Source: Choristoneura fumiferana (Eukaryota > Arthropoda > Insecta > Lepidoptera > Tortricidae). Taken from it: DNA of 64,000 nt. The notes beneath the pieces were generated by a model. The model saw nothing but the letters and a program-made list of their open reading frames with translations. It had not been told where the DNA came from and did no database searches. Of this stretch, positions 19,655 through 30,742 are shown piece after piece (the stretch's first letter is position 1; each line of letters opens with the position of its first letter). Both the position numbers and the translations under genes were made by a program. Location: the NCBI RefSeq assembly GCF_025370935.1, contig NC_133499.1, positions 5,710,864-5,774,863 on the forward strand, written 5' to 3'.

Positions 19655-20005
19655 ACCGCCGACGCAAAAAGAGGGGTGTTGTAAGTTTGACCGCTATGTG
19701 TGTCTGTGTGTGTCTGTCTGTCTGTGGCACCGTAGCTTTTAAACGGGTGGACTGATTGGAATGCGGTTTTTTTATTTGATAGCAGGTTTTTTAGCGAAGG
19801 TTCTTAGACATGTTTTATCAAAATAAATTCAGCCATTTTTGAGATAATGAACTTAGAAGTGACGAAGTCGGGGGTTTTCCAACTTTTGGAAAAAAAACCG
19901 CATTTAAATCGGTCCACCCGTTTAAGAGCTACGGTGCCACAGACAGAGACCGAGACACATAGCGGTCAAACTTATAACACCCCTCTTTTTGCGCCGGGGG
20001 TTGAT
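19655..20005. repeat. Two repeat family E copies head to head (350-bp palindrome)
   Basis: Left copy in plus orientation (CCCCGACGCAAAAAGAGGGG, GTGGCACCGTAGC), right copy inverted (GCTACGGTGCCAC, CCCCTCTTTTTGCG). They meet near 19890, so the unit folds on itself. Confidence 0.7.
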
Positions 20006-20099
20006 AAAATAGGTGAAATTAAAACACCTATTTGAAGAATTTTCGTTTTAGTCACATTTTTTATCCAATTTATAAGTTTCCGAAATTATAACTTACATT

Positions 20100-20945
20100 C
20101 ATTAGCAGGTATGGAACCCTACGCCGCGCATGGACCGACGCGCACTTGACCGGTTTTTTTCGGTTAACAAGCGAAGCGGCCACACTGACACACTGACATT
20201 TCAACCGATAACACGATTAATATTAATGTAATTCCATGATGACTCAATCATGTCTCCGTCAGTCATGAATCATGAACAAGATAGATATTTAATCATTTTG
20301 AAGTTTATTTAAATTTAGATGGATAGATAGACGGATAAACAACCGATTAAGTGCGTATCATAGAATACTGGTTCCGTCCATGCCGTGCTCGGTTTTAGAA
20401 AAAAACCGGCCAAGAGCGTGTCGGACACGCCCGAAATAGGGTTCCTTAGCCGTTACGAAAAAATTAAGTAATATTTTTCTAAGGATTTCGTATTTTGTAC
20501 GGAATATTACAAGTTTAGGTATATTTTATACCTTAGGCTGCTATTTACTTTTAAACTACAAATAATGCTCAAGATAACTTAAACGTTAATATAGTTTTCC
20601 TTGTAAGTTTGATATACTTATTACTATCATAATGATTTTTTTAAATTTTTTCCACCCACCGGTTTAGATTTTAGAGGGAGGGGGGATGTTAATGAAAATT
20701 TGCACTTTAAAGTTGAATATTTCGTAAAAAAATCAATGAATCGAAAAATCATCTTAGCAAACCCCTAATGGTAAAAAAAAATCACCCCCACTTTACGTCT
20801 ATGGGAGGTACCCTAAAAAAATTTTTATTCGATTTTTTTATTGTACCATTTTGTCGGCATAGCTTACATATATATCCGTGCAAAATTACAGCTTTCTGAG
20901 CAAAGCCGCGGACGGACGGACAGACAGACAGAAAAAAAGGAAAAA
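20100..20945 (-). repeat. Repeat family F, near full-length minus copy (20395-20945), plus a fragment
   Basis: GCCAAGAGCGTGTCGGACAC starts the copy and AGCAAAGCCGCGGACGGACG ends it. Before it, 20100-20160 holds a related TATGGAACCCTACGCCGCGC fragment; 20160-20394 is unassigned. Confidence 0.6.
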
Positions 20946-21010
20946 AAGAAAGAAAAATCAACCATTCATTCATTCAAAGAAAGAAAGAAAGAAATGAAGA
21001 AAGACCCAAA
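20925..21010 (+). repeat. Purine-rich simple repeat (GACA, GAAA)n
   Basis: GACAGACAGACAG is followed by A/G runs with repeated AAAGAAAG. Confidence 0.7.
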
Positions 21011-21049
21011 GAAAGAAATATTTGCTCAGGACATGTAAGCACATTTGAT

Positions 21050-21190
21050 GTTAAATTGTAGTACAATACAATACAATACAATTACTCTTTATTGTACACC
21101 AGAAATAGTAAGCGATACAGAAAACAGATACACAGAGAAAAAATTACAATGTAAGCAATAGGCGGCCTTATAGCTTAAGAGGCTTAGTAC
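21050..21190 (-). repeat. LINE 3' end, antisense, with (ACAAT)n tail
   Basis: Starts with ACAATACAATACAATAC, then the complement of GTGTACAATAAAGAG, and includes GGCGGCCTTATAGC. This matches the antisense of the LINE tail type at 50495-50585. Confidence 0.6.
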
Positions 21191-21194
21191 CTGG

Positions 21195-21700
21195 GCGACC
21201 GAGCTTTCCTCGGCCTAAAACTCGTTAATAAGCGTTTCCCCAGAGACAAGACAAGACCAAGCTAGATCGATTTGTTATCTCCGGAAACACCTAAATACCA
21301 AATTTTATCGGAATCGTTGGAGCCGTTTCCAAGATTCTGATTATATACTAAACTCGGTTTAAGACGTGAGCTATCCGTTACAATATCATTTTTTATATAT
21401 ATATATATATATAAAGCAAAAAACGTAAAACGTAACCGTAACGTAAACGTAAAAGTGTAAAAAATAACCCCCACTTTACGTCCATGGGAGGTAATCTAAA
21501 AAATTTTTTTTTGTTTTTCTTTATTTTACCACTTTGTCGGCGTTTCCGATATGTATATTCATGCCAAATTACAAGCTTTCTAGTACTAATGGTCTCTGAG
21601 CATAGCCGCGGACAGACAGACAGTCAGACGGACAGACTTGGCAAAACTATAAGGGTTCCTATTTGACTACGGAACCCTAAAAAGGAGGAGGTTATTTATG
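21195..21700. repeat. Cluster: antisense CGGTCGCCCAGG repeat, Penelope end fragment, (AT)n, family F copy
   Basis: 21195-21340 is the antisense of the repeat at 43525-43615 and 45690-45865. 21350-21400 carries CTCGGTTTAAGACGTGAGC as in the Penelope terminal arm. (TA)n follows at about 21394-21412. 21435-21690 is a minus-strand family F part ending in CTACGGAACCCTAA. Confidence 0.5.
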
Positions 21701-21779
21701 CAGCTGTATGGCACTACTTGCCTGTGACGACACATGTAAGTATATTTTCTCTGTCTAATCTTGAATTTTAAATCTTTAT

Positions 21780-22000
21780 AATTCTACAAGCCGTTACCCG
21801 CGATTCCGTCCGCACAGAATTCGTTGATCGCTATCTTGCTAAAACTATGCAATTTTCCGGGATAAAAGCTATCCTATGTCCTTCCCCGGGACTCAAACTA
21901 TCTGTATACCGAATTTCATCTAAATCGGTTCAGCGGTTTAGACGTGATGTAGTAATAAACAGACTTACAAACTTTCGCAATTATATTAGTGCGATTATAA
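21780..22000 (+). repeat. Interspersed repeat of the ATACCGAATTTCATC type
   Basis: CTATCTGTATACCGAATTTC, AAATCGGTTCAGCGGTTTAG and CTTTCGCAATTATATTAGT are shared with 48485-48670 and 49440-49820. In Lepidoptera such segments often belong to short Helitron-like elements; that assignment is inference. Confidence 0.5.
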
Positions 22001-22680
22001 TGTAAAGGTCGCTTATAAATTGATTGAGACTGAGAACATTATTCAACACATGTACATACATACATAGCAAGTTAAATAAAAGCTCGTTAAATGATTCATT
22101 CAATTTTGAACCCTATTTGTGTGGCGATTCTCGGAATTAATGGTCCACATAATTTGATTACGGCTCGATTACGTAAAAGTGTCGGGTTCCGTGGGCAACA
22201 AACAGGAAAACGCGTTTGACAGAAGTCTACAACCTTTGGTGGAATTTTATGTCAATTTATTTCCATCATACTCATTATAACTTCGTGAATTGAAATGATT
22301 TATTTTGGTGCAACACTAAACTTCAATATTAAAAAAGTAAAAAAATCCATATTATAATTTCACAGTAAAAATAACTCAGGCATTATTATTTTGAGCATGT
22401 ATTTCTTTATCTAACAATTAATCAAAATATTATGTTTGGTATTTTAGACATCTTGCTATGTATTTTTTGAAAATTCTTTGTTTAGTCAATTACATAAAGG
22501 TCAGATAAATAAAATCAAAAACAGCCAGTCAAATAAACCGCCCCTACACGAAAATATTGATTTTATTAGACTACCTATAAATAACATTTTTTTGTCAAAT
22601 GTTTTTCTTTTCTGTAAATTATGTATTATTTTAAGTTTGATGCCGAAATAAAGTTATGTCTATGTCTATGTCTATGTTTA
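22001..22680 (+). other. AT-rich intergenic sequence ending in a LINE-like tail
   Basis: Mostly unassigned. The end (ATGCCGAAATAAAGTTATG followed by TCTATG repeats at 22655-22680) looks like a LINE 3' end with a hexanucleotide tail. No gene is seen. Confidence 0.35.
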
Positions 22681-22857
22681 TAAATTTAAATAATACCTAC
22701 AGTAATACGTGGTGAGAACCAAAATTTGGTGTCCTTACCATGTGGCCCTTTATATTCTTTTGCCTAGTAAAATAAAATAAAAAATGCGGTTATTTTTATT
22801 TGAATAAGTGAATGAAAAGTATTTGAATTGTCTTCCATTTCATTAATAAAACATTTT

Positions 22858-23085
22858 TAACCCCCGACGCAAAAAGAGGGGTGTTATAAGTTTGACCGCT
22901 ATGACGTCTGTGTATCCGTCTGTGGCACCGTAGCTCTTCAGCGGTTGGACCGATTTGAATGCCGTTTTTTTTTAATTTGAAATCAGGTTTTTTGGCGATG
23001 GCTCTTAGACATGTTTTATCAAAATCAGTTCAGCCGTTTTTGAGATATTAAACTTTGAAGTGACCAAGTCGGGGTTTTCCATTTT
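22858..23085 (+). repeat. Repeat family E copy
   Basis: CCCCCGACGCAAAAAGAGGG to GAAGTGACCAAGTCGGGG, plus strand. Confidence 0.7.
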
Positions 23086-23234
23086 TTTGTTGGTTAGGTT
23101 ATTAGACAAGGAACGCTATAAAGATTAATGCCCCTATTTTCTTTTGGGTCGGTCATTTAAGTATAATGACATGCGAACGGGACGGTTCCCGGCTTATAAT
23201 CGTGAGTTGAACCGTTTTTTTTTAATTTTTTTTA

Positions 23235-23470
23235 TTCGACTGGATGGCAAACGAGCAAGTGGGTCTCCTGATGGTAAGAGATCACAGCTACCAGGGGTAT
23301 TGCAGATGCGTTGCCAACCTAGAGGCCTAAGATGCGATACCTCAAGTGCCAGTAATTTCACCGGCTGTCTTACTCTCCACGCCGAAACATAACAGTGCAA
23401 GCACTGCTGCTTCACGGCAGGATTAACGAGCAAGATGGTGGTAGCAATCCGGGCGGACCTTGCACAAGCT
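23235..23470 (+). repeat. Repeat family D copy, internally deleted
   Basis: GACTGGATGGCAAACGAGCA to GGACCTTGCACAAG. Very close to 2290-2568 but lacks the CACCGCCCATAAACATCTGC stretch. Confidence 0.7.
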
Positions 23471-23956
23471 CAACTCACATTGTACCTACATTAAGTAACT
23501 TTATATATGTCTCTCGAGAGTAATATTATCTTTATTTATTTTGACACGTTCCCTTAATCAGTATGAAACGTTTCCGACCCCTGCAACCGCAGCATTGTAT
23601 GCAGCGAGATGCGATCTCCATTACAGTTAAACATTAAAATGTCACTCGAATGAATCGACCGCGAAAGTGTGTCGCCAGCTTAACAATGCGCATTCAGGGG
23701 ATCCGAAATGGGGCAAGTGTGGACGCGGCACGTCTTAGGATGGAGCCGACGAGCGTATTTTCTTGAGTTGTAATGCCCGGTTTAAATTACTGTATGTATT
23801 GTACATAAAAACACATGAAAATAAAATAACACAGGATAATAAGATGTACAAAGGCGAGCTTATCCCTTAAAGGTCTCTTCCAGTTAACCTTGGAATGATT
23901 GATAGGATATTAGACACAAGAGTGGACACTACGAGTACAATGAAAAGATATATATA
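23471..23956. other. Intergenic, with antisense LINE 3' end near 23815-23905
   Basis: No gene. The last bases (TATATATA up to 23956) are the target of the LTR element that follows. Confidence 0.35.
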
Positions 23957-24398
23957 TGTAGAAATATGAGTATGGTCCTTGTATGGTCATTACTATGTGT
24001 GGTTTATTAAGGATTGGCATTATAGCACTTACGAAACGCCAGTGTTGCCATGCGTGGCGCGCTTGACAGAGCCTGAGATCTGGACGCGGGAAAAAGCGAT
24101 CGTCAATTGTCAGTTTGTAAAAGAAGTCTGGCCCGAGTCGACAGTCTCAGGAACTGTTACGCGTTTCTTTATTATTTAGCTAGGCTTTTCCTTAAGTTAT
24201 TGTGAATCGTTATGATAGTTGCATTTCTAAGATTTCAGTGAACGAGTGTCGTATTGTTTTGGTTTTATCTTGACCAGAATTAGTGGACTTTTGATAGTTC
24301 TTCAAAATAGTTTCATTCTCTGCCCGAATCCCACTTGTTATGCCCACATTGATCATGTTACGGTCGGATCCCGGCTCTCTAAGTCCTATCTTACGACA
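23957..24398 (+). repeat. 5' LTR of the coding-free LTR element
   Basis: Starts TGTAGAAAT and ends ACGACA. Same as 28947-29387 except for one extra A in GGGAAAAAGCG. Confidence 0.88.
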
Positions 24399-27300
24399 TC
24401 AGAAGTGGTCCGAACGGGCAAATGAAACTAAATTTTCGTATATCGTGTGAAATTGTGATTGTGCTAGTTACGCGCAGTGACATTATCAAAGTGTTTTTTT
24501 ACTTATTTTAAAACAATAACGAATGAATGCAACTGCCCTTTATATTGATTGCACACAATCTTTGATACTAACACGCATAAAATGTGGTTAAATTTTACGT
24601 TAAATCGGCAAATAGTGTGATTTTACAAAGAATTTAATTTTTTTTCGTTTCGTTATTGTATTCGTTAAAAAAAAGTTAAAGAAATTTAGTACATGCAGTC
24701 ATGCCATGTTTTTTTTGATGTGACGGTATTCTTGTGTCACACTTGTGTGTCTATTCGAAATTATGTTGTGAAATGTACAGGCGTGGTAATTTGAAATCTG
24801 TGATAATAATAAAGTCAATTTTGTGTTTTCTTTTCATAAAAATGCGTCGAGGTCGAGAGTTTAAATCACATTTAGTTATGTTGGCAATTCTTCTAGTCTG
24901 TCAAGAATGTCTCTGCAGCCAGATTAAAAAAAAAAAAAAAAAGTTAAACGTCAAAGTCACTGTCACTGTGTTTGTTTACAACAAAGTTAAGCCGGTAAAT
25001 TTGGAATATTTCGTAATTTTTAGTCGGTGTAAACTATGAATAGTAAGTTTTTTTGTAGCGATCTATTTTGTAGCGCACGAAGCATTATTTGCGGTTACAG
25101 GCAGTATGAATGACGAGATGGATAAGGTAACAACGGAAATTTGGTGAGTTTTCTTTTTATCATTCGGCTCTATTTTAAACTTATTTTTCTTTCTCTTGGT
25201 TATCCGTTTAACCCAAGAGTTGTGTTAAGTGAATTGATCAGTACTGAGAACATTCGTTTAGCGTCGGAAATTATATTTTGCTGGTGCTGGTAATATAATT
25301 ACGCGTTGAAGAAATCGTAAGCTCATGGGTTCAGTCTAAGCAACTGGTTGCCGAAAACAAAAACAATGAGTTCATTCTATACGCCACACTTAGTAAGTGT
25401 ATTTAGAGAACTTTATATTATGAATATGGATGTGGTACATGTTCCTTGGCATGTACATGAACACTTGCAATATCAGAGTGTTGTCTGCATGATGCATAAT
25501 TAATTACATTATTATAAAGACGAAAGCGTAATTTTCAGTTATTGCAGACTGCAATTTGTAGTAACAGTCTTACAAGGACACTTGAGTTACCAATGCATTG
25601 TGGTCATGCCTTCATACAACAGTGGTTGTATTTCAACCAATGTTACCTATTTGCATTAAAAATGTCAACAGATAGAACTAAACATTTACTACGACCCTTA
25701 CCTAACCTTTGTGACCTGAAATTAATGTGAATCTTTGGATAATTAATGCTTCTTTTCATGGTTGTGATGTATGGATTGGATGTTATTAAAAACATATTTA
25801 GCAAAACTGAGTTGCTTGTTACCCCAGAAACCTTGAGTATTTAACATTTTGTTTTTAGCTTATGTGGTGCCTCAATAACACATTTGAGAGTGTCATGGTG
25901 TGATATCTTTGATGGGTATTAGCAAAGATTTTTGTTTAGTTACATGACAAATTTTATTAAATTTAATTTTTGTAAACTTCACTCCTTAGTAAAAAAAAAA
26001 GAAAGTTTATGTGGCTCATTGATTTATTTGAGTTTTGTCTTTTGCCGCGATTTCTGTGCAATGTGAACTTTTGTGATATCAAATAATGCAGTTTTGTGTT
26101 GCTTGTGAGTAAAGAGAGATTACAGAGAGATACTACAGACTAAATTATTGCTACTACTAACAAAATCAAGTTAGTACAAACAATATTACTGTACTGCTAC
26201 TGTAAACAACATAAAGTCGCATCTGCAATGCCCTGGTGTTGCCGATGTTTGTGGGTGGTGGTGGTCTACTTGCCGTTGGGGGACCCACTTGCTCCTTTGC
26301 CATCCGGTCGAGTAAAGAAAAAAAAAAAGAATACTAGTTACTAATGTTTTTTTCCACTACAATCAACTTCTTTTCAAGAGTCAATGACTAGATTTGGGTA
26401 TTGATGAAAAGGGGGGGATGACTTTTTGTAGTCGCTTAATTTTTTGAGAGCCAATACAAAAAAAAAAAAGTGTTGCTGCTTGCAATCAACTACATACCGA
26501 GGTCTGTCAGTAGCGAAAAAAAATTAAAATTAAAAAAAAAAATCGTCATGCTAAGTTTACACAACTCTGACAAATCTATGTTGAATTACTTCAAATATTG
26601 AAACAGGATAAATCATTCAATTTAATGCAAAAACAGAACTTAGCTTCTTATCGGGAAAACATCTGCGTTGTCAAATTAATGATTCTCTGTTTCTGAATTT
26701 AATAAAAAAAAAACTGCTGAATGTGTTAGCTAAATAAACTGACATTGTTTTATTCAAGTTTCTTTATAAATGTGTGACATTTGCTATCAAAAACTTAGCA
26801 AATAATGAATAGTGTTTTGTTGGAATTTTGTTGAGTTGAGTTACTGTACTTTACTGTGTTTGGGTTACATACAAGGCTTTATGCCGAGTAATCTGGTTAT
26901 AATTATAACAACATAGCCTTTTTTTATTCCGAACTGGTAGTTAATTTCTACTATTTCTGTGTATTTTGTTATAAAATGTCTATAAGTTCTGTGTGTCTTT
27001 TGCATGAGCCTCCTCCAACTGCCTCCATTGCACTCTGTCGGCTGCAGCTCTGGTCCGGTGTGGCCCCAGGGCTAGGCGGAGGTTGTCTTCCTTTCTTGTT
27101 GGTTAAAGTATGGGAGTGATCTGGTTAGGGCACAGGTTTTTGAGACCTAGCTATGTGTGGTTTGTGCAATTCACTTTTCTATAAGTGATATAGGTACTGA
27201 AATTGATCGACATTGTGGAATTGCTAATTAATCAATAGAAGCTGGGAATTCCTCATAATTTTTGTTCTGAGTGTATGATCTGCTAATGTTATTTTTGTTT

Positions 27301-27762
27301 TTCAATAATGGTTTTCTGTAAATAATTAACCATTTCCTGAGAGGTACTGGATTCTTGCAATCAATTTGATAATTTTGTTGGTCGGTGGACGGACACAGAT
27401 ATTGATGTAGATAGAGTTATGGCAGCAGAAGAAAAAGACAAATCTGATCAGCTGGATATGAGAGGGTGCGGTTTGGTATTAATGTTTTAGAATGAGATAA
27501 TTGTGGAGGTGTAAGGGGATCTAAGCTCAAGCCTCACCTGTAAGTTTGCAACCGTTTGGAGATGGTGCCTGTGGGTAAAGTGCTGGACGGTGTGAGTGTG
27601 GCAACTTGCAACTGGCAAGTGAGTCAGATTATTCGGAAAATGTAAGATCTTAAATTCATTTTGAAGATTTCTGTATTTTAGAGTATCTGTTGGAGCTGTT
27701 GTTTTCTAACGATGTTACAAAAAAGAAGTATTTTTAACTATTGAAAAAAAAAGAGTGGTGGA
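24399..27762 (+). other. Internal region of the LTR element, no coding capacity
   Basis: AT-rich. The longest open frame (24734-25039) has no recognisable domain. A family D fragment in minus orientation lies at 26221-26325. Homopolymer A-runs are frequent. If a gag/pol once existed it has been replaced or lost. Confidence 0.6.
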
Positions 27763-28616
27763 GTCACAGGGATGACTGAGGAAAGTCACAGGGATGACTT
27801 ATAGGAGAGTCACAGGGATGACTCGTAGGAAAGTCACAGGGATGACTTGTAGGACAGTCACAGGGATGACTTATAGGAGTCACAGGGATGACTCGTAGGA
27901 AAGTCACACGGATGACTTGTAGGACAGTCACAGGGATGACTTATAGGAGAGTCACAGGGATGACACGTAGGAAAGTCACAGGGATGACTTGTAGGACAGT
28001 CACAGGGATGACTAGTAGGAGAGTCACAGGGATGACTCGTAGGAAAGTCACAGGGATGACTTGTAGGACAGTCACAGGGATGACTTATAGGAGTCACAGG
28101 GATGACTCGTAGGAAAGTCACAGGGATGACTTGTAGGACAGTCACAGGGATGACTAGTAGGAGAGTCACAGGGATGACTCGTAGGAAAGTCACAGGGATG
28201 ACTTGTAGGACAGTCACAGGGATGACTAGTAGGAGAGTCACAGGGATGACTCGTAGGAAAGTCACAGGGATGACTTTTAGGAGAGTCACAGGGATGACTC
28301 ATAGGAGAGTCACAGGGATGACTAGTAGGAAAGTCACAGGGATGACTTGTAGGAGTCACAGGGATGACTCGTGAAAAGGTCACAGGGATGACTGGTAGGA
28401 GAGTCACAGGGATGACTCCTAGGAAAGTCACAGGGATGACTGGTAGGAAAGTCACAGGGATGACTGGTAGGAGTCACAGGGATGACTCGTAGGTAAGTCA
28501 CAGGGATGACTCGTAGGTAAGTCACAGGGATGACTGGTAGGGAAGTCACAGAGATGACTTGTAAGAATGTCACAGGGATGACTAGTAGCGGAGTCACAGG
28601 GATGACTCGTAAGAGA
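27763..28616 (+). repeat. Minisatellite, 24-bp unit, about 36 copies
   Basis: The unit is GTCACAGGGATGACT plus a variable 9-nt segment ending in AGGA. I count 36 copies of the CACAGGGATGAC core (one reads CACACGGATGAC, one CACAGAGATGAC). Several units lack two bases (22 bp). The variable segments cycle CGTAGGAAA, TGTAGGACA, then a TATAGGAGA or AGTAGGAGA type, giving a higher-order period of about 72 bp in 27800-28260. Long open frames on both strands here are a by-product of the 24-bp (8-codon) period. Confidence 0.95.
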
Positions 28617-28805
28617 GCCATAAGAATGAAAGGAAAAGAGAAAAATAAAAATGGCTGCTGAAATAAGCATGACTGGTAGTTAAGTCACAGAATGGAATAA
28701 TGGTTGGCTCTCTCTTTCTGTCTCTCTCGTTTTCACTCATCTTTAAGTAATACTATGCGGAATTTATCAGAATAATGTCTAATACTATTGTTACTGATTT
28801 TGATT

Positions 28806-28850
28806 TGTGTGTGTGTGTGTGTGTGTGTGCGTAATTTTGTTTTGTGTGTG
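28806..28850 (+). repeat. (GT)n microsatellite
   Basis: A run of GTGTGTGT with two interruptions, inside the LTR element between the minisatellite and the 3' LTR. Confidence 0.9.
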
Positions 28851-28946
28851 TGTTGTGGTCAGAAGTGGCCGAGCGAATATTATGATGCTATTGTGTCGAT
28901 TGTTGCAGATTAAACACACGAGGACGTGTGTCTTGTAGGATGGCCG

Positions 28947-29383
28947 TGTAGAAATATGAGTATGGTCCTTGTATGGTCATTACTATGTGTGGTTTATTAA
29001 GGATTGGCATTATAGCACTTACGAAACGCCAGTGTTGCCATGCGTGGCGCGCTTGACAGAGCCTGAGATCTGGACGCGGGAAAAGCGATCGTCAATTGTC
29101 AGTTTGTAAAAGAAGTCTGGCCCGAGTCGACAGTCTCAGGAACTGTTACGCGTTTCTTTATTATTTAGCTAGGCTTTTCCTTAAGTTATTGTGAATCGTT
29201 ATGATAGTTGCATTTCTAAGATTTCAGTGAACGAGTGTCGTATTGTTTTGGTTTTATCTTGACCAGAATTAGTGGACTTTTGATAGTTCTTCAAAATAGT
29301 TTCATTCTCTGCCCGAATCCCACTTGTTATGCCCACATTGATCATGTTACGGTCGGATCCCGGCTCTCTAAGTCCTATCTTAC

Positions 29384-29387
<4 letters not shown>
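28947..29387 (+). repeat. 3' LTR of the coding-free LTR element
   Basis: Near-identical to 23957-24398. It is followed directly by (TA)n. The upstream sequence (ACACACGAGGACGTGTGT near 28912-28932) is a small palindrome; no clean polypurine tract is seen. Confidence 0.88.

Positions 29388-29461
<74 letters not shown>
29388..29461. repeat. (AT)n microsatellite, about 37 units
   Basis: Uninterrupted AT dinucleotide run immediately after the 3' LTR. Likely the expanded target site. Confidence 0.95.
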
Positions 29462-29463
<2 letters not shown>

Positions 29464-29484
29464 ATAAACTCTTGATGAAACCAT

Positions 29485-29860
29485 AGCAGATCGTGTTTGG
29501 ATTCGTTTCGATCAGTATTTGATTCTACATACAATGCAATGGTGGCAACAGGATGAGCTGATGCTGCAGCCAGGATATCCAGCACACTAGTACACTCTAT
29601 AAAAAATAATAGCACATATGTCGTGTTTGGAATCGTTTTGATCAGTAATTGATTCTACATACAATGCAGTGGTGGCAACACGACGAGCTGATGCTGCAGC
29701 CAGGATATCAAGAATACCAGTACCTATACTTTTGAAAAAATAATAGCAGATATGTCGTGTTTGATTCCTTTTGATCAGTATTTCATTCTACATACAATGC
29801 AATGGTGGCAACAAGATGAGCTAATGCTGCAGCCAGAATATCCAACACACTTTAAAAAAA
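29485..29860 (+). repeat. Tandem repeat, three units of about 131 bp
   Basis: GTCGTGTTTGGA... TTGATTCTACATACAATGCA ... GATGCTGCAGCCAGGATATC recurs at about 29490, 29620 and 29753, the third unit slightly decayed. Not seen elsewhere in the window. It could be the edge of a satellite array. Confidence 0.8.
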
Positions 29861-30034
29861 AACCAGTTTAAAATACATGAAATAAAAAAACTTAAATTAA
29901 AAATTTAAAAAATTCCCGACGTAAAAAACGCCATCAAAAATAAAAATAAAAACGCTCGAAAAAAAACGCCGCTAAAAAAGACAACTAAAAATTTCCCTAT
30001 TTACGAGTGCTTAAGCAGACTGTCGGTGAGGCCA

Positions 30035-30195
30035 TGATATGTATGAGAGAGAGAGAGAGAGAGAGAGAGATATTCGATACACATAAAAATACATTAGATG
30101 GAAAAAATTAAAATAAAATCGAATAGTATAAAGTGGACCCCACTCAGCATAGTGTTACGGCAAGCCGCAACGCTGTTTTTCAGTGGGACCCATTT
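30035..30195 (-). repeat. LINE 3' end, antisense, with (GA)n run
   Basis: A GA run, then GATATTCGATACACATAAAA through GCAAGCCGCAACGCTGTTTT. It is the inverse of 17041-17220. Confidence 0.7.
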
Positions 30196-30500
30196 AAAAA
30201 CTAAAACATATAAAAAACATACAACACACTATGACGACACGAACGCCAGCGGAAGGAAGTTCGCAAAGAAACTTTCAATCCAGTAATAATGGCAACACTC
30301 GATCAGTTTAACCATGTATCGTGTAACAATGAATAATGGTGAATTAACTATAACTATCGACCGTTAACCATACAATAATCGATCAAGATCGCTGATGAGT
30401 AATACGATCATCACAGTTATGTAAATAGATTATCATTTCTAAATGATAAATGATATGTGTACAAGTGTGACCTGATGCACTAGTTGTCGGAAATAACAGT
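30196..30500. other. Intergenic, nothing recognised
   Basis: AT-rich; no gene, no identified repeat. Confidence 0.3.
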
Positions 30501-30539
30501 CGTTCACTGAACGTATGGTATTAACCAAGGAAGTGCTTT

Positions 30540-30742
30540 ACCAATTTATCATCACACTTGCTCGTAAACAGTGTCGTAACATGCAGGCTACTTTGGTCGC
30601 AACGCACCAAATTAAGCCTTCGACCTTTTGTTCTTGTCATGAAGCCCAAGGTCGGTAAATGAGTCATTGCCCGCACAGCGGGGCTACTACGAAATTCGAA
30701 AATCGAAGCTTCCACGCGGGCGAAGCCGCGGGCAAAAGCTAG
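30540..30742 (+). mobile_element. Helitron-like 3' end (hairpin plus CTAG)
   Basis: CGCGGGCGAAGCCGCG can form a hairpin 11 bp before CTAG at 30739-30742, followed by T: the layout of Helitron 3' ends. The preceding GAAGCCCAAGGTCGGTAAAT segment recurs at 57240-57265. The element's 5' end was not located. Confidence 0.5.

Larger units (their letters stand above)
23957..29387 (+). mobile_element. Non-autonomous LTR retrotransposon (LARD-like), 5.43 kb
   Basis: Two direct repeats, 23957-24398 (442 bp) and 28947-29387 (441 bp), start TGTAGAAATATGAG and end CTTACGACA, giving the TG...CA ends of LTRs. Read base by base they differ only by one A in an A-run. The left flank ends in TATATA and the right flank is a long (TA)n, so the target was an AT microsatellite and the exact duplication length is ambiguous. 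Between the LTRs lie 4.5 kb with no gag, protease, RT or integrase that I can read. A TGGTCCGAACGGG about 10 bp after the 5' LTR could be the primer-binding site, but I cannot match it to a tRNA. Orientation is taken from this site. A minisatellite fills 27763-28616. Confidence 0.85.

Noticed and set aside
27763..28616. CRISPR-like array or a repetitive protein gene
   Set aside because: Repeats are contiguous 24-bp units without spacers, in a eukaryotic context. The long open frames on both strands follow from the 24-bp period and have no start context, splice sites or composition of a real protein.
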